DNA from: Lentimicrobiaceae bacterium
GTDB taxonomy: Bacteria; Bacteroidota; Bacteroidia; Bacteroidales; P3
DNA: 64,000 nt
Direction: 5' to 3'
Assembly (NCBI GenBank): GCA_022510485.1
Contig: JAFLTI010000001.1
Span: 60,666-124,665 of the forward strand
Shown here: in pieces, positions 9,859 to 18,986 of the stretch
How positions within the stretch are numbered: the first letter of the stretch is position 1
Layout of the letters: each line of letters begins with the position of its first letter
Made by a program: the position numbers and the translations under genes
Notes under the pieces: generated by a model
The model's database searches: none
Seen by the model: the letters and a program-made list of their open reading frames with translations, nothing else
What the model was told of the DNA's origin: nothing

Positions 9859-10827
9859 TTAGCGTTTAATCGCCTTGAGGACTGCCGAACCCTGCCTGTT
9901 GGTTAAGCGGATATAGTAAACGCCGGTGGCAAAGCGCGACAAATCTACCGTATAGGCGCCGGCAGCAACAAAATCTTGCTGCATCATCAACATACCCGTA
10001 GCCGAAACCACATCCATTTGGCAAGCCTCTTTTACACTGAGGTTAAAGATGCCGTTGCGGGAGGGATTGGGATAGAGTTTGGAAGATGCCAGTACCGGAT
10101 TTTCGTTTACCGAAGAGCCTTCGTAAACAAATTCCACATCGTCTACCCAAAGCGTGCTGCCCACCTGACCTTCGCAGGCAAACAAGTCGTCGAAGTTATA
10201 ACCGGCGCTGGAAACAAAGAGAACCGTAATGGAGTCGGGAGTGGCATCTGAATTGTACGTAATGGGCAATTCAAATGGAGTCCAATCCGTTATGGCTTCT
10301 TTATAAAACTTTTCTACTTTGCCAATAGTCTGCCGTCTACCTGCATTTGCGTCGTAGCGATAAACTTCCACAAAGATGCTTGCGCTATCTCCCTCTACCG
10401 GGGCATACTTCATATATCCCTTGATTTTTGCAGGACGGCTCACAAACGGACGACCGAACTCGGCACTTTGTTCATCAACCAATACTCTCAATGCGCCTAC
10501 TACACCCGGTAAGAATATCAGCTTACCGTCAGTTCCGAATCGCATGGTATCGGATCTCATTTTGGGCGCAAAATCTCCTTCGGCACCGGAACGACCTTGG
10601 TCTTTGAACAGGGTTACGGGACCGGTAAACATATCGGGAGGCAAGGTGGCTATCAAATTGAGGGAAGCCCAAAAAGGATTGGCAACATCATCGTAAATAG
10701 TTCCCCAATACGTGGTATTCTGTTCCCATTGTTCAAACTTGCCGTCAGGCAGAGGTTGCTGATTCTGAGACATCGACTTTCCTATAAACAAGGAAAGCAC
10801 TCCCAAAAGTAAAATCGTCTTTTTCAT
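9859..10827 (-). CDS. PCMD-like exported protein with T9SS type A sorting domain
   Basis: This is a 322-residue protein. The ATG at 10827 is preferred over an upstream in-frame TTG at 10836 because it begins a clean signal peptide (MKKTILLLGV to SMSQ). Residues about 24-230 look like a PCMD-type beta-sandwich, opening with DGKFEQWEQ and closing with LWVDDVEFVY, the same bookends as the N-terminal domain of the 1997-residue neighbour. Residues about 248-322 are a typical type A T9SS C-terminal sorting domain: KLYPNPSRNG, a central GMLMMQQ strand, and DLSRFATGVYYIRL. The family knowledge predicts export by Sec, then T9SS translocation and anchoring at the cell surface. It lies 27 bases behind the TonB-dependent receptor and is probably co-transcribed, so it may help capture the receptor's substrate; that link is inference. 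Confidence 0.88.
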   Translation of the reverse strand: MKKTILLLGVLSLFIGKSMSQNQQPLPDGKFEQWEQNTTYWGTIYDDVANPFWASLNLIATLPPDMFTGPVTLFKDQGRSGAEGDFAPKMRSDTMRFGTDGKLIFLPGVVGALRVLVDEQSAEFGRPFVSRPAKIKGYMKYAPVEGDSASIFVEVYRYDANAGRRQTIGKVEKFYKEAITDWTPFELPITYNSDATPDSITVLFVSSAGYNFDDLFACEGQVGSTLWVDDVEFVYEGSSVNENPVLASSKLYPNPSRNGIFNLSVKEACQMDVVSATGMLMMQQDFVAAGAYTVDLSRFATGVYYIRLTNRQGSAVLKAIKR

Positions 10828-10854
10828 CTCAATCAAATTATTTTGTTTATTTCA

Positions 10855-13464
10855 TTAAAGTCTTGCTACATCCGCCCTGTTCCGTCTGAACCACGTAACC
10901 GGATTTATATCTTGAAAACGGTATGTGATTTGCAGCGTATAGGTACGCGGAGCTTCGATATAAAGCGGGCGCAAGGAATATTCGGCATTGAGCAGATTGT
11001 TTACCACAAAAGAAACGGTAAAGCGATTGATGTCTACGCTGGCACGCAAATCCAACACCAAAGAACCCCACGAATGTTTTTGCATAAACTCGTCTATACC
11101 GTAAAAAGGCAAATCCATGTCTACACTATTAAGCCAAGCGGCATATCCTTTTTTGTTTTTATCCATATCCACAAACACTCCGTCTACATTCTTCATCGCA
11201 CTCATATACTGCACCCCCATCCCCACCGAAAAATTCTTGAAAAACTTGATATCGAAATCGAATTTTGCCATGTGTTGAATACGGTACTTAAGTATATTGC
11301 CATCGGTGTTCGACGACGAATTGCTGTACATATAGTCTTTGGTGGATGTGCTTTTATATACCTTGTCCGTTTCCTTGCACACCGGCAAGGAATAAGTATA
11401 GTTAGCCTGCATCTGAATCTGCAAGTTGGTAAGTATATCGAACTGCAAACCGAGGGAGGCTTCCGCCCCCGTTATCGTGGCACGACCGGTATTAAAGAAC
11501 TCAAACCCGAAACGCTTAGCCAAAGGAGTACTTTCATCTAAATTCCAAGGCCCCATAAAGAACTCTATATAGTTCCAATAAATCTGGTGGAATGCCGCCA
11601 CATCCAAGTAGCCTGTAACCACATCGGTTTTAAGATATTGCCGGATTCCGAACTCCGTATTGATACTCTTTTCTGACTTTAAGTCGGGATTAGGATAGAA
11701 GCCGTACATCCCTACCCTTGTGGTGATAAACTTTTCGCCGATTGTGGCGGCGCGATAGCCTTGTCCTGCCGAAATACGGAATATGGTTCCCGACTGGGTT
11801 ACGGCATAATTAAGCCCTATCTGAAAAACGGGGCTCATTTCGTGCCAGTCGTCAACAAAACAGTTTTCCAAGCGTCCGCCCAATTCTATCCTCAAGTTTT
11901 TTTCTTTGAGAAATGGTTTTTCCAATTTGGCGAAAACAGCCAAGTTGTCGGCTGTATGCGAACCCTTGCTGCCCATATCATATATATTGCCCGAAAAAAC
12001 CTCGCCGTTAGAATAGGTGTACTGATTAGATACGCCCACAGTCAAACCTAAATCCGCCGCCTTTTCAAAGGTTTTGCGGTAACGGTAGGTATTGTAAACC
12101 GACTGGGAACGGGCATCCTGACCCGATATATTGATAACATTGTTGTTGGAAAACATATAGCGGTTGTCCAGCTCATGAACTCCACCTTTGGGCGAAACAT
12201 ACTTAAGGTGGGGATCCACCAAAAGCACCACATCTTTGAAATGGCTCAATGTAGTAGCCCAAACGCCGTCTTCGGGATTTCCGAAAGGTCGGTATTTTCC
12301 GTCGAGGGCATTCGCCCAAAAGTTATACATCCGGTTATCAGAATACATAAAATTGGCATTGAGTGCCAAGGTCCAATGGTCGTTGATATGAAAGCGGTTG
12401 CCCATACTGGCGCGAACCCTCTTTTCGGCAGGTTCCACCCGTTCTCCCGGCTTCTGTTCAGGACCAAGACGGTAACCGTCATCATAGGAGTAATCGGCAT
12501 TGGCGCTAAAATCCCACCATTTAGCCAACTGACGGGAATGGTTGAGCGATACCCCCGTCTTGATAGGGCAGCCGCGAGTCCACGAATGGTCTTTTACTTT
12601 TTCGTCTTTTTCAACCCACTTCCATTCATAAGTCATAGGATCATACTCCTTATCCTTTATGTGCTTGGCAAGCGGAATACTGTTAGGCTTTTCGTAAACA
12701 CCGGCATACACTTTAATCGAACTTACCGGCTCATCGGAGGCGTATTTGGTATGCACGTTAATCGCGCCGTTAATGGCTGCCGAACCATACAATACCGAAG
12801 CCGCCCCCTTAAGCACGTCTATCTGCTCCACATCGTCCATAGAAACCAAGTTCCAAGCCGGACGACCGGCATCGGCACGCAACATCGGCATATCGTCAAG
12901 GAGCAGCATCACACGGCTTCCCATACCGGAACTGAAGCCGCTTCCGCCGCGCATCTGAGGCTCGTTATCCACAATCGCCAGCCCGGCAACCCCCTTAAGC
13001 GCTCTATCCAAAGTGGTTACATTATTCTTGGCTATATTTTCCAAGCCCACCACCTCCATTGTCTGAATGGAAGTCTTGCCATCGCGTTGCAGACGGGTTC
13101 CCTCCACCTGTACCGCTTCCAAAGTGGTGGCAAAAGATGCCAAGCCCACATTCAAAACCTTGGTCTCTTCTCCTTTATTAAAGGTTACCTTTATGTTCTT
13201 GCTTTCGTAACCGAGATAGCGAAAAATCAATTCCACTTCAGCGCGTTCCACCGCCAGCGTATAATTACCGTCTATATCGGCAACCGCCCCCTGCCCCGAT
13301 CTGTCTGCCACCATTACCTGTGCCTGAGGCAATACCATTTTGTCTTTTTGGTCGTAAATCTGCCCCTTGATAATTCTATAATGCTGGGCTTGGGCAAAAA
13401 CAGGAAATAGCAGAAGAACGCAAATCGCTATTTTTCCGAAAGCAGGCTGTATATATCGAGTCAT
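10855..13464 (-). CDS. TonB-dependent outer-membrane receptor
   Basis: I chose the ATG at 13464 (869 residues) because it opens a signal peptide (MTRYIQPAFGKIAICV to AQAQ); an upstream in-frame ATG at 13521 would add 19 non-signal-like residues. After the signal come a carboxypeptidase-regulatory-like domain (about residues 30-110: GQIYDQKDKM, DIDGNYTL, FRYLGYES), a plug domain (about 115-245: LDRALKGVAGL, MRGGSGF, IDVLKGAASVLYGS, GAINV) and a long beta-barrel. It is not flanked by a SusD gene, so a metal, cofactor or peptide substrate is as likely as a glycan. The barrel-like terminal strand (LQITYRF) is followed by 17 further residues, which is unusual. Energy would come from a TonB-ExbBD system such as that at 41.9-43.9 kb. 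The next gene encodes a T9SS surface protein. Confidence 0.92.
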   Translation of the reverse strand: MTRYIQPAFGKIAICVLLLFPVFAQAQHYRIIKGQIYDQKDKMVLPQAQVMVADRSGQGAVADIDGNYTLAVERAEVELIFRYLGYESKNIKVTFNKGEETKVLNVGLASFATTLEAVQVEGTRLQRDGKTSIQTMEVVGLENIAKNNVTTLDRALKGVAGLAIVDNEPQMRGGSGFSSGMGSRVMLLLDDMPMLRADAGRPAWNLVSMDDVEQIDVLKGAASVLYGSAAINGAINVHTKYASDEPVSSIKVYAGVYEKPNSIPLAKHIKDKEYDPMTYEWKWVEKDEKVKDHSWTRGCPIKTGVSLNHSRQLAKWWDFSANADYSYDDGYRLGPEQKPGERVEPAEKRVRASMGNRFHINDHWTLALNANFMYSDNRMYNFWANALDGKYRPFGNPEDGVWATTLSHFKDVVLLVDPHLKYVSPKGGVHELDNRYMFSNNNVINISGQDARSQSVYNTYRYRKTFEKAADLGLTVGVSNQYTYSNGEVFSGNIYDMGSKGSHTADNLAVFAKLEKPFLKEKNLRIELGGRLENCFVDDWHEMSPVFQIGLNYAVTQSGTIFRISAGQGYRAATIGEKFITTRVGMYGFYPNPDLKSEKSINTEFGIRQYLKTDVVTGYLDVAAFHQIYWNYIEFFMGPWNLDESTPLAKRFGFEFFNTGRATITGAEASLGLQFDILTNLQIQMQANYTYSLPVCKETDKVYKSTSTKDYMYSNSSSNTDGNILKYRIQHMAKFDFDIKFFKNFSVGMGVQYMSAMKNVDGVFVDMDKNKKGYAAWLNSVDMDLPFYGIDEFMQKHSWGSLVLDLRASVDINRFTVSFVVNNLLNAEYSLRPLYIEAPRTYTLQITYRFQDINPVTWFRRNRADVARL

Positions 13465-13561
13465 GTATTTCGTTTTGAAACACGCGAATTTAGGCTTAGG
13501 CGTACTACAAATACGCCACAAAATGCCGAATCCATTAACAAAAGTCTGTTAATTACAATAT

Positions 13562-13613
13562 AAAAAGCAGTATATGAAATACTTACAGAAAAGTAGACCA
13601 CATACTGCTTTTT
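13562..13613 (-). terminator. Stem-loop after purM
   Basis: Arms 13562-13573 and 13602-13613 are a perfect 12-base inverted repeat around a 28-base loop. Read on the minus strand the second arm runs into TTTTTATATTG, so it fits a terminator for the porE-like/purM unit, which ends at 13662. Confidence 0.6.
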
Positions 13614-13661
13614 GACCGAAATTTCGGGATTATAGAGGTGTCCCGAATGGAAAATCCGTTT

Positions 13662-14849
13662 CTAATAGGTAAAGGAACCGTATTCTCCCTCTATGGTGAG
13701 CATATTTCGGGAACTGTTTTCGCAATAACCTATCACCTTGGCTTCCAAATCGAAATAGCGGGCTATCTTGATAAGGTCGGAGGCGATGTTTTCTTTTACG
13801 TACAGTTCCATACGGTGTCCCATATTGAACACTTGGTACATTTCCTGCCACGAAGTGCCGCTTTCCGCCTGAATCATGCTGAATACGGGAGGGGTGGAAA
13901 ACAGGCTGTTCTTTACTACATGAAGGTTCTTTACAAAGTTCATCACTTTGGTCTGCGCGCCGCCGGTGCAGTGGATAATGCCGTGAATACTGGGGCGGTA
14001 GTTTTCTAAAATAGCCTTTATTACCGGCGCATAACTGCGGGTGGGCGAAAGGAGGAGCTTGCCCACGTTCAGCCCCTCTATGCCCGTTTCGTCGGTAAGA
14101 GACTTGCTGCCGCCGTAAATCAAACTTTTATCCACCGCCGGGTCAAAGGTTTCGGGATATTTTTCGGCATATTCGTGCTTTAGCACATCGTGGCGCGCGC
14201 TGGTAAGTCCGTTGCTGCCTATACCGCTGTTATACTCGTCTTCGTAAGTGGTTTTTCCAAAAGAAGCCAACCCGATAATCACATCGCCTGCCTGAATACG
14301 GTTGCAGGCTATCACCTCGCTCTTCTTCATACGGGCGCATACCGTACTGTCTACCACAATAGTGCGCACGCTGTCGCCCAAGTCGGCGGTTTCGCCTCCG
14401 GCAAAGGTGATATTGATATGGTTCTGTGCCATTTTATCTACAAACTCCTGCGTTCCCTCGATAATTGCCTTAAGCACCTCGCCGGGAATAAGGAATTTAT
14501 TACGTCCTATGGTAGAAGAAAGTATAAGGTTGGAGGTGGCTCCCACGCAGAGCAAATCGTCGGTGTTCATCACCACCGCATCTTGGGCAATGCCGCGCCA
14601 AACCGAAAGGTCGCCGGTTTCTTTCCAATAGAGGTATGCCAACACAGCTTTGGTGCCTGCTCCGTCGGCGTGCATAATATTGCAGTACGAAGGTCCGAAC
14701 ACGCTCTTTTTGTTATCGCCCATCACATCGGGAATGATTTTGCAAAACGAATTGTCAAAGAGTCCCTTGTCCAATCCGTCGATAGCGTTCTTTACATCGG
14801 TCTTGGCTGCCGAAACGCCTCTTTGTTCATACTTGGTATTTGCTTCCAT
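13662..14849 (-). CDS. purM: Phosphoribosylformylglycinamidine cyclo-ligase (AIR synthase)
   Basis: The product (395 residues from ATG at 14849, MEANTKYEQRGV) matches PurM, which closes formylglycinamidine ribonucleotide to aminoimidazole ribonucleotide with ATP in purine synthesis. Visible PurM features are the early glycine-rich HADGAGTKAVLAY substrate loop, the NTDDLLCVGA segment, FAGGETADLGD, and the C-terminal IHCTGGAQTKV and VFNMGHRMEL segments. It is longer than the E. coli enzyme (about 345), as is usual in Bacteroidota. An upstream in-frame ATG at 14891 would overlap the preceding gene and adds no PurM-like sequence. It starts 25 bases after the stop of the PorE-like gene, so a purine gene appears to sit behind a secretion component; other pur genes are not in the window. 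Confidence 0.93.
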   Translation of the reverse strand: MEANTKYEQRGVSAAKTDVKNAIDGLDKGLFDNSFCKIIPDVMGDNKKSVFGPSYCNIMHADGAGTKAVLAYLYWKETGDLSVWRGIAQDAVVMNTDDLLCVGATSNLILSSTIGRNKFLIPGEVLKAIIEGTQEFVDKMAQNHINITFAGGETADLGDSVRTIVVDSTVCARMKKSEVIACNRIQAGDVIIGLASFGKTTYEDEYNSGIGSNGLTSARHDVLKHEYAEKYPETFDPAVDKSLIYGGSKSLTDETGIEGLNVGKLLLSPTRSYAPVIKAILENYRPSIHGIIHCTGGAQTKVMNFVKNLHVVKNSLFSTPPVFSMIQAESGTSWQEMYQVFNMGHRMELYVKENIASDLIKIARYFDLEAKVIGYCENSSRNMLTIEGEYGSFTY

Positions 14850-14874
14850 ACGTTTATAGTTTATCGGTTTTATC

Positions 14875-17415
14875 CTATTCTTCTTCCACAATAATCTGCC
14901 GTGCGTCCATATCTATGGTGTACTCGCCTATCTTAGCCAGGCCCGAGGCGTTAATCAGCATTTCCGCCGGCAAATCCTCGGCGGTTACAAACTCCATACG
15001 CGGCAGTATATACTTGCCTATCTTGAGTTCTTTAAGTTGCAGGTGCTGACCGGGCAAGACCTCGCCGTCGGCATTGAACGCCTTTTCTTTATTCTTAAAG
15101 CTGTTCTTGCCCAAGTTGCCTACCTGCAAAAGACGCATGGCGGCATCTACGCTTATGGCGCATACCTTAGCCTTTGGGTCGTACACCGCACGCATACCCA
15201 TACCGTTGGCTATCACGCGGATTTCGGGCTTATCGTCGGGATTGAGCGTAAAAGGTATCTTGTTCATGTTAGACCAATCGCCCATGCCCACCAAGGCACT
15301 TATATTACTCTTTCCGGTGGGTATAAAGTCTTCGCGCAACACGCTGAACTCGGTACGGCGGTTCAACTGATGGGCGGCTTCCTGCTTATTCTTGTCTTTA
15401 ATCGAAGCGATATAGGCATCGGTGAGCACCACTCCCGAATCGAACATATAGGGCGTGTTGTTGTAGTACGAAACCATAGCGTGCGAAAGGGTGCGCGGCA
15501 CGTGGGAACCGTAGCCCTTGGCAACCAAGCGTTCACTGTGTATGCCTCGTTTTATCATATAGTCCACCACCGACTGGGCGCGGTACTGCGAGAGGGAATC
15601 GTTGGTCATGGCTATGGGGCGGCTGTCGGTATGCGATGCCAGTTCTATAACCAAGCGGGGGTTCTTTTCCAAAAGCACAATCAAGTCCATCAAGGAATCT
15701 TGATATTGTTCCCTTAAATCCCATTTACCGAGGTCATAGAGAATTTCGGGCAATACAACCGGACCGCGCGGCATGGGCGTAAGCACAAAGTTGTGCTCAA
15801 AATCCGTGCTGGCTATCAAACCCACCGTAGTTTCGGAGCCTTCCGCTCCCAAATAATTGCGTTTTTCAACAATCAGTTTGTAGGTGGTGTTTTCGTTTAC
15901 CTGACCGGCATCGAACATATAGAAACCTTTGGAGTCGGTAGTTGCCGAAACCAGCATACCGTCGGTTCCCGCCAATGTAACCTCAGCATTGGCAACAGGT
16001 TGCAAAGTAGACTCATCGGTAATCGTTCCCGAAATGGTAAAGAGGATATCGGGCAAGTGAAACCAATAGATGTCGTCGCTACCCCGTCCCCCGCCCCGGT
16101 TGGAACTGAAAAGCCCCTTGTTCTGCCCCGGCATGAAGCATATACCGAAATCATCGGCATTGGTATTGATGGGATAGTCTAAGTTTTCAACATCGGTAAA
16201 GATACCGTTGCGCAAAACTGCCCTGAAAATATCGTAACCGCCCAAAGAATTGTGCCCTGTGGAGGCAAAATACAAGAGCGTATCGTTACGCAGGTAGGGA
16301 TAGGCTTCCTTATATGATGAATTTACCCTGCTGTCGCCGAATTTCTGTCCTCGCTGCCGGCGTATCTCTTCAGGCGAATCGTCTTTGCTCCAGTTCACAT
16401 TGACAGGTTCTGAAAAGGCAGCGCCGCTCCCCTCCGCATACCATATATCAAGGTCTCCGAAACCACCCTCGCGGTTAGAAGCAAAAAAGAGGCGGGTACC
16501 GTCTTCGGTAATAAAAGGATGCACAAAATCCGACACGGAATCTTCGCCTATAATCACTTCTTCGGGATCTCCCCACGCCTTGCCGTCAAAAGTGGAGGTC
16601 TTAATTACACAACGGTTTTTCTGCTTGTTTTCGTTACCGCAATAAGTGTAGTACATTACCGTGCCGTCTTTGCAGAAAGAAGCGTCGCTTTCGTTAGCTC
16701 CCGTGCTGGTTTTGCCTAATTGATCCAACTTTTCCGCCTGACTCCAGCCTCCTTTGGCATCTTGTTTGGCTACAAAGATATCCGAGAACCGCTGCCCTGT
16801 CCACGCATCGTTCTTTTTACCCGTAACGCCTTCGCGGGTAGACGAAAAAGCCACAATCGTGCCTTCGGCATCGTAATAGCGGGGAGTCCAATCGCCCGAG
16901 TTCGTATTGAGCTTGCGCACGTTTTCTATTTGGTAGCGTGTACCTTGCGTAGCCGCCTTACGGGCAACGATTGCAGCCCGCAAACCCTGTATGCCGGCAC
17001 TGTCGTCGGGAATATAGTCTAAGTAGTCACGGTAGTTATTTATAGCGTTATCGAACTCTCCCTCTGCCAATTGCAGGTTTGCCAAATGGAAATACACCTT
17101 GGGGTTCACTTTGAAATAGCCGCTACGGATACAGCGTTGGTATTGACGTACCGCCGACTTTTGCTGCCCGCTGTAACGATACGCCTCCGCTATCTGGAAC
17201 AGGAGACGGTTTTTCTCATCGGGATCGGATTTGGCTTTACGTCCCATACGGGCAAATGCCTTTTGATATTGGGTAACAGACACATCGTACATATGGTAGC
17301 GAAATGCCGTATCCGCCTTCTTTATCTGCCGCGCCTGCGCCATAAGCCTGCCGCCGGCAAAAGCAAAAGCCAACAGCAGCACAAAGACATACCTTAAAAT
17401 TATTCTCAGCTTCAT
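14875..17415 (-). CDS. PorE-like OmpA-family protein with extra C-terminal retropepsin-like domain
   Basis: The 846 residues follow the domain order known for PorE, the peptidoglycan-binding T9SS component: signal peptide (1-26, ending RLMAQ), TPR repeats (about 30-150), a six-bladed PD40/WD40-like propeller (about 165-455; FASNREGGFGDLDIW, FSSNRGGG), a carboxypeptidase-regulatory-like domain (456-545; ISGTITDESTLQPV) and an OmpA C-terminal domain (553-694; ELASHTDSRP, YRAQSVVDYM). PorE of Porphyromonas stops near there, but this protein goes on for 150 residues. The tail (about 720-846) resembles the single-domain retropepsin fold, with D746 where the catalytic Asp would be but DPK in place of DT/SG, so it is probably inactive. 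No lipobox is seen. T9SS assignment is inference from domain order and from the sorting domain found at 9.9-10.1 kb. Confidence 0.8.
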   Translation of the reverse strand: MKLRIILRYVFVLLLAFAFAGGRLMAQARQIKKADTAFRYHMYDVSVTQYQKAFARMGRKAKSDPDEKNRLLFQIAEAYRYSGQQKSAVRQYQRCIRSGYFKVNPKVYFHLANLQLAEGEFDNAINNYRDYLDYIPDDSAGIQGLRAAIVARKAATQGTRYQIENVRKLNTNSGDWTPRYYDAEGTIVAFSSTREGVTGKKNDAWTGQRFSDIFVAKQDAKGGWSQAEKLDQLGKTSTGANESDASFCKDGTVMYYTYCGNENKQKNRCVIKTSTFDGKAWGDPEEVIIGEDSVSDFVHPFITEDGTRLFFASNREGGFGDLDIWYAEGSGAAFSEPVNVNWSKDDSPEEIRRQRGQKFGDSRVNSSYKEAYPYLRNDTLLYFASTGHNSLGGYDIFRAVLRNGIFTDVENLDYPINTNADDFGICFMPGQNKGLFSSNRGGGRGSDDIYWFHLPDILFTISGTITDESTLQPVANAEVTLAGTDGMLVSATTDSKGFYMFDAGQVNENTTYKLIVEKRNYLGAEGSETTVGLIASTDFEHNFVLTPMPRGPVVLPEILYDLGKWDLREQYQDSLMDLIVLLEKNPRLVIELASHTDSRPIAMTNDSLSQYRAQSVVDYMIKRGIHSERLVAKGYGSHVPRTLSHAMVSYYNNTPYMFDSGVVLTDAYIASIKDKNKQEAAHQLNRRTEFSVLREDFIPTGKSNISALVGMGDWSNMNKIPFTLNPDDKPEIRVIANGMGMRAVYDPKAKVCAISVDAAMRLLQVGNLGKNSFKNKEKAFNADGEVLPGQHLQLKELKIGKYILPRMEFVTAEDLPAEMLINASGLAKIGEYTIDMDARQIIVEEE

Positions 17416-17426
17416 AAACTCTCTTT

Positions 17427-17445
17427 GTCCGTTTTCCTTACGGAC
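17427..17445 (-). promoter_or_regulatory. Small leader hairpin before the PorE-like gene
   Basis: A perfect 6-base stem (GTCCGT/ACGGAC) with a 7-base loop lies 11 bases before the ATG at 17415. It would occupy the ribosome-approach region of the leader. Function is unknown and chance is possible. Confidence 0.3.
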
Positions 17446-17509
17446 CTACCAACTTTGCGAATTTACGATTATTCTTTCAAGCTACAAAAAAACTACCCAC
17501 ACATTTTCG

Positions 17510-17517
17510 TATTTTTG
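17510..17517 (+). promoter_or_regulatory. Bacteroidota -7 box for the C1 peptidase gene
   Basis: TATTTTTG matches TAnnTTTG. The ATG is 40 bases downstream at 17558, giving a leader of about 35 bases. No clear -33 TTG at the expected spacing. Confidence 0.5.
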
Positions 17518-17557
17518 TAGGATTCATAGCGCATGAAAAAATAAAAACAAACTCATA

Positions 17558-18949
17558 ATGAAACCTATCTTTTTTAAGGCGGCGGTCGGAGCCATCGCCC
17601 TTACCTGTTGCAGTATGCTCAAGGCTCAGGAACTGGGCGAGCCGCAATTAAAACAACTCAGGGAAAGTTTTGTGCTGGATGCCCCCACCCGCGCCATTCA
17701 GAACGCGCTCACAAGCAACGCCAACATACGTTCCCTTGTGCTAAACCGTGAAAAACAGGGCAAAACAGACCACTTTTTCAAATATCGGGTAGATGTAAAA
17801 GGCATTACCGACCAAAAACAGTCCGGACGTTGCTGGATGTTCACCTCTATGAACGTGCTTCGCCCCAGCATCATCAAGAAATACAATATCGAAGACTTTG
17901 ACTTTTCGCATAACTACCTCTATTTCTACGATATGCTCGAAAAAGCCAATCTCTTTCTCGAAAACATCATCCGAACCGCCAAAACCGATATGGATAATCG
18001 CGAGGTGGCAACGTATTTTTCCGCTCCCGTAAACGACGGCGGGGTCTGGAACCTTTATTATAACCTCGCTACCAAATACGGAGTGGTGCCCGCACAAGTG
18101 ATGCCCGAAACCGAACACGCCAACAACACTTCGCAAATGGTGAGCCTTATTAACGAAAGCCTGCGCCGCAGCGGTATGGAGATAAGGCACATGGCAGAAA
18201 AAGGCAGCAAAGCGGAAGCCCTGCGCAAACAAAAGATGCAGGCTTTGCAAGACGTTTACCGTATTCTCGCCCTCTGTCTGGGTGAACCCCCTGCCCGCTT
18301 TACATGGCGCTACAAAGACAAAGACGGCAATATTCAGGAGCTCAAAGACTATACTCCCCTGCAGTTCTATGCCGAAGTTACACCCGAGGGCTACACTCCC
18401 GACAACTACATTATGATTATGAACGACCCTACTAGACCTTACTATGCCGTGTATGAGATACAGAACTACCGCAACAGCTACGAAGGCATCAACTGGGTCT
18501 ATCTGAACCTGCCCAACGAAGACATAAAGCAAGCCGCCTTGGCATCTATCAAGAACAACGAAGCCATGTATGCTTCCTGCGACGTAGCCAAGCAATTTGA
18601 CGGCAAAAAAGGCGTTTCCGATCCCGGAATGTATGATTACGCCTCGCTTTTGGGCGTAAAATTAGATATGGAAAAATCAGACCGTATCTTGAGCCGTCAA
18701 AGCGGTTCGAGCCATGCCATGACGCTTATCGGCTGCGATGTAGACCAAAACGAAAATCCTGTAAAATGGGAATTTGAAAACAGCTGGGGTGCCGACGCCG
18801 GGCATAAGGGTTACATTACCTTTACCGACGATTGGTTCTCGGAATATATGTTCCGCTTGGTTATCCGCAAAACCTACCTGAACGAAAAAGCGGCGGAAGC
18901 CTTAAAGAAAAAGCCTGTTTTGTTGCCTGTCTGGGACTATATGTTTTAG
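17558..18949 (+). CDS. Secreted C1-family aminopeptidase (PepC / bleomycin hydrolase type)
   Basis: The 463-residue product has an N-terminal signal peptide (MKPIFFKAAVGAIALTCC to LKAQ), unlike cytoplasmic PepC of Gram-positives, so it acts in the periplasm or outside. The papain-like triad of the PepC family is complete: C92 in QSGRCWMF, with the oxyanion glutamine just before, H386 in GSSHAMTL, and N408 in WEFENSWG. These enzymes trim N-terminal residues from peptides. The C-terminus ends LLPVWDYMF; PepC enzymes use their C-terminal tail to block the active cleft and enforce exopeptidase action, so this tail may matter. The next gene starts 37 bases later and is likely co-transcribed. Peptide degradation would suit a protein-fermenting anaerobe. 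Confidence 0.92.
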   Translation: MKPIFFKAAVGAIALTCCSMLKAQELGEPQLKQLRESFVLDAPTRAIQNALTSNANIRSLVLNREKQGKTDHFFKYRVDVKGITDQKQSGRCWMFTSMNVLRPSIIKKYNIEDFDFSHNYLYFYDMLEKANLFLENIIRTAKTDMDNREVATYFSAPVNDGGVWNLYYNLATKYGVVPAQVMPETEHANNTSQMVSLINESLRRSGMEIRHMAEKGSKAEALRKQKMQALQDVYRILALCLGEPPARFTWRYKDKDGNIQELKDYTPLQFYAEVTPEGYTPDNYIMIMNDPTRPYYAVYEIQNYRNSYEGINWVYLNLPNEDIKQAALASIKNNEAMYASCDVAKQFDGKKGVSDPGMYDYASLLGVKLDMEKSDRILSRQSGSSHAMTLIGCDVDQNENPVKWEFENSWGADAGHKGYITFTDDWFSEYMFRLVIRKTYLNEKAAEALKKKPVLLPVWDYMF

Positions 18950-18986
18950 TTTTTACATTATCTTCGCAATAGAAAAACTTAAAGAG

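Noticed and set aside
12175..13410. 411-residue plus-strand frame opposite the TonB receptor
   Set aside because: The receptor on the minus strand has complete domains; this frame is His/Arg-rich without structure.
17741..18595. 284-residue minus-strand frame inside the C1 peptidase gene
   Set aside because: The peptidase has signal peptide and full triad; the antisense frame has no features.
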